In this document: positions 46,812 through 55,257 of the stretch, piece after piece
How the letters are laid out: the number at the start of each line of letters is the position of its first letter
How positions within the stretch are numbered: the first letter of the stretch is position 1
DNA from: Candidatus Phosphoribacter hodrii
GTDB lineage: Bacteria; Actinomycetota; Actinomycetes; Actinomycetales; Dermatophilaceae
Length of the DNA: 64,000 nt
Direction: 5' to 3'
NCBI GenBank assembly: GCA_016707175.1
Contig: JADJIB010000001.1
Coordinates: 744,001-808,000, forward strand
Translations under genes and position numbers: made by a program
Notes under the pieces: generated by a model
Database searches by the model: none
Seen by the model: only the letters and a program-made list of their open reading frames with translations
Told to the model about the DNA's origin: nothing

Positions 46812-47789
46812 CTACGCCCCGCGGCTCCCACCGAGGCCGGCCACGGCGTCGAGGACGTCGGCCACGGTGGCCGGCGTGATCGGCTCGTGCAGCAGCCATT
46901 CGACCCACGCGGCGGCGAGCTCGCGGTCGCCCTCATCGGTCGCCGAGAGCCAGCGGCGGCAGCCTTCCTCGGCCAGGTGCTCGCTCGTCGCCCCCAACAT
47001 GGTCAGGTCACCGGCGCGCGAGATCCGGCCGGGCCCTCCGGCGATGAGGTAGGCGGCATACAGGTCGAGCATCCGGGCCGGGTCGCCAAGGCCGTATTCG
47101 AACACGACCATCCCCAACTCGTGCGACGGGCTCTCGGGGCCGGCACTCTCCCAGTCGAGCAGGACGATCCCGCCGTCACGCGTCGCGCGGACGTTGTCGG
47201 CCCAGAGGTCGCAGTGGCAGGTCCGGACGTCCGCGGGCACCTCGAAAGTCTGCTCAAGAGCGACAAGTTGGGGCACCAGCGCGGCGAGGTCGGTGGCGAA
47301 GGGCGCGTCCTCCGCACGCAAGGCCTCGACGAGCTCGCCCCAGACCTGAGGGCCGACCGGCTCGCGGTACCAGGGATCCACAGTTCCGGCAGCGGGCGCC
47401 TCGACGTTGTGCACGCGGGCGAGCAGCCGCCCGATCTCGCGCGGATCAAGGTCACGGCGCGGCTCGAGGATGTCGACCCATTCGTAGACCCTGACGGTCG
47501 CGTTGGGGGGCGGCCCACCGACGTCGGCCAAGACGTTGCCCGAGAGGGTGCGCAGGACCGCGGGCATCGGTACGCCCGTATCGCGAACGACGTCCTGGTA
47601 TGCCGCGTCCCGCTCCGCCCGCTCGCGGAACACCGTGCCGAAAAGGGCCTTCACGGCATACCGACCCTCATCGGTGACCAAGCGCCAGACTTCGCCCTTG
47701 CGGCCATGGGCGACCGGGCCTTCGAGGCGGGCGTTCGCGCCCAGCCCGAAAGCGCGGGCAATCTCCCCCGCTGCCTTCGGATCCAGCAT
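46812..47789 (-). CDS. Aminoglycoside phosphotransferase-family kinase-like protein
   Basis: This 325-residue protein has an APH/choline-kinase fold: N-lobe Lys in RYAVKALFG near residue 46, catalytic loop HCDLWADNV near 193 and metal-binding Asp in LLDWESAGPES near 210. The catalytic loop is complete, so it is probably an active small-molecule kinase. The substrate is unknown; resistance to aminoglycosides is only one possibility. The ATG at 47789 gives MLDPKAAGEI. Confidence 0.88.
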   Translation of the reverse strand: MLDPKAAGEIARAFGLGANARLEGPVAHGRKGEVWRLVTDEGRYAVKALFGTVFRERAERDAAYQDVVRDTGVPMPAVLRTLSGNVLADVGGPPPNATVRVYEWVDILEPRRDLDPREIGRLLARVHNVEAPAAGTVDPWYREPVGPQVWGELVEALRAEDAPFATDLAALVPQLVALEQTFEVPADVRTCHCDLWADNVRATRDGGIVLLDWESAGPESPSHELGMVVFEYGLGDPARMLDLYAAYLIAGGPGRISRAGDLTMLGATSEHLAEEGCRRWLSATDEGDRELAAAWVEWLLHEPITPATVADVLDAVAGLGGSRGA

Positions 47790-47817
47790 CGTCGCCCCCC
47801 AGGGTCGTTGATTTCGG

Positions 47818-47835
47818 TGTTACCCGTCAGTAACA
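47818..47835. promoter_or_regulatory. Palindromic operator-like site before the kinase gene
   Basis: TGTTAC and GTAACA flank six bases, 28 nt before the kinase start. It resembles a small dimeric-repressor site. No regulator gene is adjacent. Confidence 0.4.
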
Positions 47836-47973
47836 GCGTGACAGGTCACCCCCAGGGAACGCTCGATGTGTGATCCGCCTTCCACGAGACGTCCGTCACG
47901 ACGCTGACAATCGTGGTCAGGGCTCGCTGGGGCTCGGCGGGCCGCCGCCGCGAGCCCGGTCGAGAAGGTCGCC

Positions 47974-48891
47974 TCAGCTGAGGACGTCCTTGCGGCGGAA
48001 CACGGCGAAGGCCAACCCGACGGTGAGAAGCGTGTAGAGCACCGACCAGAGCACCCCGTGCCCCATCGCGGTCCAGTCCACCTGGGGCGTCAACAGGTCC
48101 TGCCATGCGCGGATGTAGTGCAGCGGGAGGCCGTTGCGCAGGTCGCCCAGGCTGTCGATCTGGCCGAGGATCGACGAGACGATCGCGACCAGCACGGCCA
48201 CCCCGACGGCACCCAGCGGCGCGTCGGTCCGCACACCGAGCACGAACGCGATCCCCGCCACCTGCAGCAGGGTCACGAAGAGATAGGCCGCCGCAATCGC
48301 CAGCCGGGGCAACAACTCGCCCCAACCCAACACTCCCCCAGCCGGATTGGTGAAGGGAGCCCACCCATAGGCAAGACCGCCAACAAGCAGCCCCCAACCG
48401 AGATAGACGACGATGGCGACCCCGAGGCTGACGATCGCGACGGCCCATTTGCTCGCCAGCAGCCGAGCCCGCGGGACGGGCGCGATGAGGAGGTAGCGCA
48501 GGGTTGACCAGGATGCCTCAGCCGGCACCGCGTCGCCCGCGAAGAGGGCCGCGAGGACGACGAGGAGGAAGTCGGAGGCTGCCGCCAGCGCGAAGATCGC
48601 GAAGTTGGCACTGCCCTGCTGGGCGAGGTCCGACAGCCGCGAGCCGCCCGGGGGGCCACTCGTGCGGCCGAGCGCGAACGCGCCGATGAGGATCACCGGC
48701 AGCGCGAGCATGATGACGAAACTCCACAGCGTGCGACGGCGGCCCAGTTGTCGGCGCACCTCCGCGCCGAAGGACAACGCCCCTCGGGTATGCCGCCCGC
48801 TCGGCTCCGTGGCGCTCGGCTCCGTCGCGCTCGGGTCCGTGGCGGTCGGCACCGTGGTGGTGGGCTGCTTGGCGACCGGGTCCGTGGTCAT
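47974..48891 (-). CDS. ABC-2-type transporter permease
   Basis: This 305-residue permease has a low-complexity N-terminus with tandem SATEPSATEPS repeats, then six hydrophobic helices, including LPVILIGAFALG and VGVAVLVAIVSSILG, and a QLGRRRTLWSF entry motif typical of the ABC-2 class. Its start overlaps the stop of the hydrolase-ATPase fusion (ATGA), so this is the membrane partner of that ATPase. The substrate is unknown. Confidence 0.88.
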   Translation of the reverse strand: MTTDPVAKQPTTTVPTATDPSATEPSATEPSGRHTRGALSFGAEVRRQLGRRRTLWSFVIMLALPVILIGAFALGRTSGPPGGSRLSDLAQQGSANFAIFALAAASDFLLVVLAALFAGDAVPAEASWSTLRYLLIAPVPRARLLASKWAVAIVSLGVAIVVYLGWGLLVGGLAYGWAPFTNPAGGVLGWGELLPRLAIAAAYLFVTLLQVAGIAFVLGVRTDAPLGAVGVAVLVAIVSSILGQIDSLGDLRNGLPLHYIRAWQDLLTPQVDWTAMGHGVLWSVLYTLLTVGLAFAVFRRKDVLS

Positions 48892-51811
48892 CGGGCCCGC
48901 ACCTGTCGCAGTCGTTCGGTGACCGATCCGGTCGGCTCTCCTGCGGTCTGGGCGGCGGCGATGACCCGCAAGAAGACCTCCTCGAGATGTTTGCGGCTGC
49001 TCAGCCCGACGACGTCGGCACCGACCTCGGTGAGCGCCCGGACCACGTCGGGGCGCGGCATACCCGCGGTGACGACCAGCCGCGAGTCACCCTCGTCCTC
49101 GACGATCTCGACCTCGAGGATCCCGGCGACCGACCGGAGCCGATCAGCAACAGCCGCAATGGTTTCCGCCGTCGCGGCCGGGTCGAGGTGGACGACGGTC
49201 GTGTCGGAGGAGTCGATGAGATCGGCGACCGGCCCAGCGGTGACCACCCGCCCGGCGTGCATGACGACGACATGCGAGCAGGTCTGCTCCACCTCGGCCA
49301 GCAGGTGGCTGGAGACGACGACGGTGCGGCCGGCGGCGGCATACCGCTGCAGGATCGGGCGCATCGCGGCGATCTGCGGAGGGTCGAGCCCGTTGGTGGG
49401 CTCGTCGAGGACGAGCAGGTCGGGCAGCCCGAGCATGGCCTGGGCGATGCCGAGCCGCTGGCGCATGCCGTGGCTGTAGGAGCGCACCGGCCGGTCGACC
49501 GCGCCGCCGAGCGCCGCCACGTCGAGGGCCTCGTCGAGCCGGGCCTCCTCGATCGGGCGACCGGTGGCCGCCCAATACGCGTGCAGGTTGGCCCGGCCGG
49601 TGAGGTGCGGCAGGAAGCCCGGCCCCTCGACCAGCGCCCCGACGCCGCGCAGCGCCGGTGCCCCTGGGCGCACTGCCCGCCCGCCGAGATAGACCGCGCC
49701 AGAGTCGGGGGTGATGAGCCCCATGGCCATGCGCAGCGTCGTCGTCTTCCCCGCCCCGTTGGGTCCCAGCAGCCCGACGACCTGGCCGCGTTCGGCCCGC
49801 CACGACACATCGCCGACGGCGCGGTGACCGTCGGCGTAGGTCTTCACGAGGTGCTCGACCGCCAACGGCACGTCGGCGAGGTCGTCCCGGTCGGGCAGCA
49901 ACCGTCGTCGGCGCCGCTCGCGCCAGGCCAACACCCCGAAAGCGGCCAGCAGCAGCGCGATTGCCGTCCCGACCCCGACCGACTCGGTGTCCAGGTCGCT
50001 CTCCGCAGCAAGGAGGTAGCCGTCGACATGCGGCAGTCGAAGCTCCCCGCCGGCGACCGCCACCAGGTCGACGCGAGCCTCGCGGGGGGCGGCATACGCC
50101 GAGTCGGTTGAGGTGACCAACACCCGAAGCGAGCTGCCCGCCTCGACCGTCCAGGTGGCCGGAGCGAGCGCGACGTCGACCGAGGTCGGCTGTCCCGGCG
50201 TGGTGAGCACCCGCACGGGCGCGACCAGCCGCCGCGGCAGGGTGGCCTGGCCGGCCGTCACTTGCCACAGCGAGAGGAAGAGCACGGTCTCGGGCCCGGT
50301 CGAGGTCACCGTGAGGGTCAGTCGCGGCGCGCCGACGATGGCGGTCTGCTGCGCGAAGGGAGGACTGTCGAAGGCGGCGGACTGCCCTGGGAGAGCTGCC
50401 AGTTGGTATGCCGCCGCGCCCACTCCCAGCCCCCCGAGCGACGGAATCGCGGTCACCGACGCCGGCTGACCACCCGGTGGCGTGACGATCCGCTGCGGGT
50501 CGGACGTCGCGCCCCCCGAGGCGCCGACAAGGGGCGCAAGGGGAACGGCTGTCCAGGTCGCCGTGGGCGGAGAGTCGGGCGTGGTGAAGAGCGGAGCCAC
50601 CGTCCGTCGCCGCGGAATCGGTGCGGCGTAGATGAACTGGCCCGCGCCGGCCAGAAGCGTGGTGCCGCGGAGGGTGTCGGCCAGCCAATCGCGCAACGCC
50701 TGCTCGTCGGCTGCGGCGGTGCTCGACAGCCCGTCGTGACCACCGTCGATCCACCGGATCGCCAGCCGCGGCACCTGGACCGCGATCGCTCGCGCAGTCG
50801 CGGCGGCCTGCTCGATGCCGAACAGCGAGTCGGCCATCCCCTGGACGAGCATGGTCGGCGCGCGCAGGCCGGAAAGCAGCGGACGAGGGCTGTGGGCGCG
50901 CAACACCGTCAACAACTCGGGGCTCGGTCGCCCGGTCACCGTCGCCTCCAGGAACAGCCGACACACGGTGGGGTCGAATCGCCCGCACACGGCGCCCGCG
51001 CCACCACCCGAACTCGGACTGAGCGCCCCGCACCAGCCCCAGCACCCGGCGAACCCGCACCGGCGAGGGCCGAGCCGAAGAATCGGGACGCCCAGAGCGC
51101 CTTGAGCGGTCCCGGCTCGGGAGACCGATCCACCTGAGCCGGCCCCATCGGACTCCGCGGCCCGACGACCGCGAACTGCGGGAAGAAGGCGTCGGCCAGG
51201 TCGTTCCACGCAACGACTCCGACGACGCTGTCCACGCGCGGGTCGGTCGCGCCGAGCATGATCGCGAGCGCCCCACCGTAGGACGCCCCCACCACGCCGA
51301 CGTGCGGGTCGCCGGGCGCATCCAGGAGCACGTCACTGCGGGTGGCGAGCAGACTCACGAGGGCGCGGGCATCGGCGATCTCGTATGCCGGGTCGTTGAG
51401 GTGGATCCGGCCTCCCGACGCGCCGAAACCCCTGGCGGAGTAGCCGAGCACGAGATAGCCCCGGGAGGCAAGGTCACGGCCACGCTCGATCAGGTCGGCC
51501 TTGCTGCCACCGAAGCCGTGGGCCAGCAGGACCGCCGACCAGGGTTCGCTGTGCTGACCCAGCCCGCCTGGGCGGAAGACGGTCACGTCCAGCGCCACCG
51601 CCGTCCCGTCGGGCTCCGGGCCCACCGGGACGCTCAGCGTCTCTTCGATGGCCGGTCCCGGTGTTCCGTCCGCGCCCAGCCCGGCAGCCGTCGAGCTCGC
51701 GGGCGATGCCGCGAGCCCGGCCGACGCCGCGAGCCCGACCGACGTCCCCGGCACCAGCGCCAGCACCACGGCGGCGAGCAGGGCCGCGGCGGTGCGGCGG
51801 ACGGCATACAT
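48888..51811 (-). pseudogene. Secreted alpha/beta hydrolase fused to an ABC ATPase, frameshift in the middle
   Basis: The first frame has a signal peptide, then an S15/CocE-like alpha/beta hydrolase: LLAHGFGGSK near residue 95 and nucleophile Ser in GVVGASYGGALA near 172. The frame changes within about 51000-51060. The second frame goes on with PTMLVQGMADSLFG, the catalytic-His region DGGHDG, a beta domain, a membrane helix (VGTAIALLLAAFGVLAW) and a complete ABC ATPase: GPNGAGKTT, YSHGMRQRLGIAQ, LLVLDEPTNGLDP and LAEVEQTCSHVVV. The sum is about 970 residues. The hydrolase would sit outside and the ATPase inside. A single indel explains the break, so the fusion is probably real. Confidence 0.8.
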
Positions 51812-51859
51812 GAGCCGGAGCGTAACCCGGCCCCGCCGGAAGGTGAGGTCAACGCGAAA

Positions 51860-51891
51860 CAGCCGGTCCGAGGGGGCTCTCGGACCGGCTG
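51860..51891 (-). terminator. Terminator hairpin of the PTS EIIC gene
   Basis: A perfect 13-bp stem (CAGCCGGTCCGAG with CTCGGACCGGCTG) has a six-base loop. It lies 35 nt after the EIIC stop on the minus strand and is followed by GTTTCGCGTT, a weak T-rich tail. Confidence 0.65.
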
Positions 51892-51926
51892 CTGCGTGAC
51901 CCGCCGCAAGCGGGTGTCTGTGACGA

Positions 51927-53168
51927 TCAGGCGCTGGTGTCGGCCGTCGTCGAGTCGTCGTCCTCGCGGCCTGGGGTCCGCAGGTTCCACTTGCGGATGA
52001 CCCAGGTGAAGAGGACGTAGTAGACCACCGCGTAGATCAGACCGAGCACGATGAGCAGGGCCGGTTTGGTGGCGATGTTCCAGTTGAGCGCGAAGTCGAA
52101 CAGGCCTGCGGAGAAGCCGAATCCGTCGTGGATGCCCAAGGCGTTGGCGACTGCAAGCGACGTGCCGGTGAGGACCGAGTGCAGGACGTAGAGCGGCCAG
52201 GCGACGAACATGAACGAGAACTCCAGCGGCTCGGTCACCCCGGTGAGGAACGACGTCAGGGCGCCCGAGAGCATGATGCCGCCGACGGCCTTGCGCTGGG
52301 AGGGCTTGGCCGCGCGCCAGATCGCGAAGGCCGCGGCCGGGAGGGCGAACATCATGATGGGGAAGAAGCCGGTCATGAAGGGGCCTGCAGCCGGGTCGCC
52401 GTGGAGGAAGCGGGCGATGTCACCGTGGTAAACCTGGCCATCGGCGGCGGTGTACTCACCGAAGACGAACCACGGCACCGAGTTGAGGATGTGGTGCAGG
52501 CCGAGCGGGATGAGCAGGCGGTTGAGCGTGCCGTAGACGAGGCCACCGATGATGGTGTTGGCCACGACCCAGTTGCCCAGCGCGGTCAGACCGCTGTTGA
52601 AGGCCGGGTAGATCACGCCGAGCAGGACGGCCAGGATGATCGCGGCCAGGGCCGTGACGATCGGGACGAAGCGCCGCCCGCCGAAGAAGGCGAGATAGGG
52701 CGGGAGGCTGATCCGGTGGTAGCGCTCCCAGAGTTTGGCGGCGGTGATGCCCATGACAATGCCGCCGAGGACGCCGTAGTTGATGAGTTTCTGCTTCTCG
52801 CCGGCGGCGGCAGCTCCGAGGACGAACGGTGAGATCGCGTCGGCCACCCCCTTGAAGACGAGGTAACCCACGACACCGGCGAGGGCGGTCGAGCCGTCGG
52901 CCTTCTTGGCCATGCCGATGGCGACACCGACGGCGAACAGCAGCGGCAGGTTGGCGAAGATCGCGTCACCGGCTGCGCCGAGGACGGCGGCCACCTGGGT
53001 CCAACCGAGGCCGTCCTTGCCGAGCAGGTCGGGCTGGCCGATGCGCAGGAGGAGGGCGGCCGCGGGGAGGGCGGCGATGGGGAGCATGAGGCTGCGACCG
53101 AACTTCTGCAGCGGCGCAAGATCGAACCGTTTCCCACTCGTCTGGCGGGCGGCGGCTTGGGCGTTCAT
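51927..53168 (-). CDS. PTS EIIC permease, N-acetylglucosamine/glucose family
   Basis: This 413-residue EIIC has about ten helices, with LMLPIAALPAAALLLRIGQ near residue 28, the helix-loop blocks FAVGVAIGMAKKADG and NRLLIPLGLHHILNS, and the conserved FLTGVTEPLEFSFMF near 310. It brings in and phosphorylates a sugar using separate EIIB and EIIA proteins. The next genes encode EIIB, EIIA, a GntR regulator and NagA, which point to N-acetylglucosamine. The ATG at 53168 has AAGGA five bases upstream. It is divergent from the other nag genes. Confidence 0.92.
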   Translation of the reverse strand: MNAQAAARQTSGKRFDLAPLQKFGRSLMLPIAALPAAALLLRIGQPDLLGKDGLGWTQVAAVLGAAGDAIFANLPLLFAVGVAIGMAKKADGSTALAGVVGYLVFKGVADAISPFVLGAAAAGEKQKLINYGVLGGIVMGITAAKLWERYHRISLPPYLAFFGGRRFVPIVTALAAIILAVLLGVIYPAFNSGLTALGNWVVANTIIGGLVYGTLNRLLIPLGLHHILNSVPWFVFGEYTAADGQVYHGDIARFLHGDPAAGPFMTGFFPIMMFALPAAAFAIWRAAKPSQRKAVGGIMLSGALTSFLTGVTEPLEFSFMFVAWPLYVLHSVLTGTSLAVANALGIHDGFGFSAGLFDFALNWNIATKPALLIVLGLIYAVVYYVLFTWVIRKWNLRTPGREDDDSTTADTSA

Positions 53169-53276
53169 CAAAGTCCTTTCGGGACGGACGAGCGATCGGG
53201 AGGGTGGAGCCGGGGGCTTCTCGCCGTGCTCCTGAGGAACTACGGCGGTGCTACTTCGGTGGTTCTTCAGTGCACT

Positions 53277-53309
53277 TGCGGGGCTTCTGCGGGGCTTCTG
53301 CGGGGCTTG
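53277..53309. repeat. Three tandem 11-bp repeats in the nag control region
   Basis: TGCGGGGCTTC is repeated at 53277, 53288 and 53299, with the last base changed in the third copy. It lies between the EIIC start and the palindromic operator. Confidence 0.8.
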
Positions 53310-53335
53310 CTGTTCGTGGTCCGTACTGATACGCT

Positions 53336-53349
53336 CTGGTACGTACCAG
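53336..53349. promoter_or_regulatory. Palindromic GntR/DasR-like operator
   Basis: CTGGTACGTACCAG is a perfect 14-bp palindrome. It has the TGGT...ACCA arms of the DasR dre site (consensus TGGTCTAGACCA) with a different centre. A half site, GTGGTCCGTAC, lies about 20 nt upstream. It sits between the divergent EIIC gene and the SIS remnant, and the local GntR protein is the likely binder. Confidence 0.65.
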
Positions 53350-53402
53350 TAAGCATGACCCAGGCTCCCACCGTTTGTCAAGCCCCGAGGAGAACGCTCC
53401 AG

Positions 53403-53584
53403 ATGACAGCCACCGCGATGGCCCGAGAGATCGCCGAGCAGCCCGAGGCGGTTCGCCGGACCCTGGCCGCGCACCTGTCTCGCACCGACGAGATCGCGGC
53501 GCTCGCGGTGCCCGCCACCTTGGCCTGGACCCTGACGCCCCTCGCGGGTTGCGCAAGGTCACCCAGACCGAATTCGTCCACTGA
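53403..53584 (+). pseudogene. Internally deleted SIS-domain (NagB-II-like) gene
   Basis: The start MTATAMAREIAEQPEAVRRT matches the N-terminus of SIS-type glucosamine-6-phosphate deaminase/isomerase-like proteins. After about 35 codons it breaks. In another frame the region ends DPDAPRGLRKVTQTEFVH, the usual C-terminus of the same family. Some 280 residues with both SIS domains are missing. GAGGAG lies ten bases before the ATG. The deaminase step would be the expected function here between GlcNAc-6-P deacetylation and glycolysis. Confidence 0.7.
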
Positions 53585-53594
53585 CCGACCCGAT

Positions 53595-53659
53595 AGATCC
53601 GCACTGATATCCCGTAGAACCGCACAGTGATCCACGCAGAACCGCACAGTGATCCCACG
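53595..53659. repeat. Three imperfect ~22-bp tandem repeats before the EIIB gene
   Basis: AGAACCGCACAGTGATCC occurs at 53616 and 53638, with a degenerate copy (AGATCCGCACTGATATCC) at 53595. The last copy ends just before the EIIB Shine-Dalgarno. They may be regulator half-sites or slippage products. Confidence 0.75.
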
Positions 53660-53671
53660 AAAGGAACTCAA

Positions 53672-53902
53672 ATGAGCAAGGCAGCACGCATCCTCTCCGG
53701 CCTCGGTGGCGCCGACAACATCGTCGAGATCGAGGCCTGCATCACGCGGCTTCGGACCGAGGTCGAAGACGGCGGGCTCGTCGACCAGGCGGCCCTCAAG
53801 GCGGCCGGCGCCCACGGTGTCATCGTCACCGGCAACATCGTCCAGGTCGTCGTCGGCCCCGAGGCGGACAACCTCGCCGAGGACATCCAGGACCTCATGT
53901 GA
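53672..53902 (+). CDS. PTS EIIB domain protein (glucose/GlcNAc family)
   Basis: This 76-residue EIIB carries the phosphate from EIIA to the sugar. The phospho-Cys is C23 in EACITRLR, and the block VVVGPEADNLAEDIQ closes the domain. AAGGA lies six bases before the ATG. The stop overlaps the EIIA GTG start. Single-domain EIIB proteins are usual in actinobacterial GlcNAc systems (NagF-like). Confidence 0.92.
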   Translation: MSKAARILSGLGGADNIVEIEACITRLRTEVEDGGLVDQAALKAAGAHGVIVTGNIVQVVVGPEADNLAEDIQDLM

Positions 53903-54384
53903 CCGCGATCCTCAGCCCCTGCAGCGGACGGGTCATCGCCCTCGACGAGGTCCCCGACCCCGTCTTCGCCGGCCGGATCGTCGGGCCGGGCGTGGCCATC
54001 GACCCGGACCGCAGCGCGGCCACGGTCGTGGCCCCGATCTCCGGGCGCCTGGTCAAGCTGCACCCGCACGCGTTCGTCATCGCCGGAGCCGATGTCGCCG
54101 TCCTGGTCCACCTGGGCATCGACACCGTCCAACTCGGTGGCGCGGGGTTCACCCTGCACGCCACCGAGCGCACCGACATCGCAGCCGGCGACCCGATCGT
54201 CACGTGGGATCCGGCGGATATCGAGGCCGGCGGACGCAGCCCGGTCGTGCCGATCATCCTGCTCGACGTCCCCGGTGAGACCCCGGTCGACGCCGTGTGC
54301 GGACCCGACGCCGTCATCGGCGAACACTTGCTCACGTGGCCCGCGGACAGCGACCCGGACGGGGCCACGCAGCGTAGAGAATGA
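53899..54384 (+). CDS. crr: PTS EIIA (Crr-type) protein
   Basis: This 161-residue EIIA of the glucose family has SGRVIALDEVPDPVFAG at the start, VVAPISGRLVKLHPHAFVI near residue 42 and the phospho-His H71 in HLGIDTVQL. It passes phosphate from HPr to EIIB and may serve several sugar systems. The GTG at 53899 overlaps the EIIB stop. The 117-nt gap after it has no gene and holds 12-bp tandem repeats. Confidence 0.92.
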   Translation: MTAILSPCSGRVIALDEVPDPVFAGRIVGPGVAIDPDRSAATVVAPISGRLVKLHPHAFVIAGADVAVLVHLGIDTVQLGGAGFTLHATERTDIAAGDPIVTWDPADIEAGGRSPVVPIILLDVPGETPVDAVCGPDAVIGEHLLTWPADSDPDGATQRRE

Positions 54385-54397
54385 GGCCGTATCCACG

Positions 54398-54433
54398 TCG
54401 ACTCTCGATTCGACTCTCGATTCGACTCTCGCG
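54398..54433. repeat. Three tandem 12-bp repeats before the GntR gene
   Basis: TCGACTCTCGAT is repeated at 54398, 54410 and 54422; the third copy ends differently. The array lies 70 nt before the regulator start. Confidence 0.85.
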
Positions 54434-54501
54434 TTCGGGCGGGCGGTGCCGCCCGGGCTGCGAATGAAGACCACCTTGTCCACGTGGGGAGGGACCTAAC
54501 C

Positions 54502-55257
54502 ATGACAGCCGTCACGCTGCCGGATCAGATCTTGGAGGGACCGGTGCCAAAGCATCGGCAGCTTCGCGACGTCCTGGCCCGCCTCGCCGTCCCCGGCGAG
54601 GCCATCCCCTCGGAGCGCGACCTGACCGCCACCTACGGCGTCTCGCGAGCCACGGTCCGCAAGGCGATCGACACCCTCGTCTACGAGGGGTTGCTCCAAC
54701 GCACCCACGGGTTGGGAACCTTCGCCATCCGGCCGCGCCTCGGCACCCAACTGCACCTGGCGTCTTTCACTCAGGACATGCATCGCCGCGGCATGGTGCC
54801 CTCGACCCGGTTGGTCTCGATCCGTCGTGAGGTGCCCCCGGACCCGATCGCCCGCGCCCTGGGGCTCGGACCCCTCGACCGGGCCTGGTCACTGCGCCGG
54901 TTGCGGCTCGCCGACGGACAGGCCATCGCCCTTGAGGACGCCTGGTATCCCGTCAGCCTCCTGCCGGGCCTGGACCAGCACGACCTCGAGAGCTCGCTCT
55001 ACGCGCTGTTCCAGAACCAGTACGGGCTGACCATCGACGGGGCCGAGCAGACCCTCTGGGGCGAAGCGGCAACCGGCGATGTCGCCCGCCTGATCGCCTG
55101 CCCCGAGCACACTCCGCTGCTCGTCTTCCGCCGGGTCGCCTCCGCCGGTGACCGCCCGGTCGAATACGTCCTGTCCTGGTATCGCGGCGATCGTTACGAG
55201 GTCAGCATGTCCCTCGGCAGCGAGGCGGCGGCCAGCCGCGCGATGGTCCCGTCATGA
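54502..55257 (+). CDS. GntR/HutC-family regulator of amino-sugar genes (DasR/NagR-like)
   Basis: This 251-residue regulator has a winged HTH at about residues 15-80 (PSERDLTATYGVSRATVRKA, then EGLLQRTHGLGTF) and a UTRA effector domain (about 95-240). DasR and NagR bind GlcN-6-P or GlcNAc-6-P and control GlcNAc uptake, which fits the neighbours. GGGAGGG lies nine bases upstream of the ATG at 54502. The stop overlaps the nagA start. It probably acts at the palindrome at 53336-53349. Confidence 0.9.
   Translation: MTAVTLPDQILEGPVPKHRQLRDVLARLAVPGEAIPSERDLTATYGVSRATVRKAIDTLVYEGLLQRTHGLGTFAIRPRLGTQLHLASFTQDMHRRGMVPSTRLVSIRREVPPDPIARALGLGPLDRAWSLRRLRLADGQAIALEDAWYPVSLLPGLDQHDLESSLYALFQNQYGLTIDGAEQTLWGEAATGDVARLIACPEHTPLLVFRRVASAGDRPVEYVLSWYRGDRYEVSMSLGSEAAASRAMVPS

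Noticed and set aside
46812..47789. Aminoglycoside resistance gene
   Set aside because: Only the general phosphotransferase fold is visible. Nothing identifies an antibiotic substrate and there is no mobile-element context.
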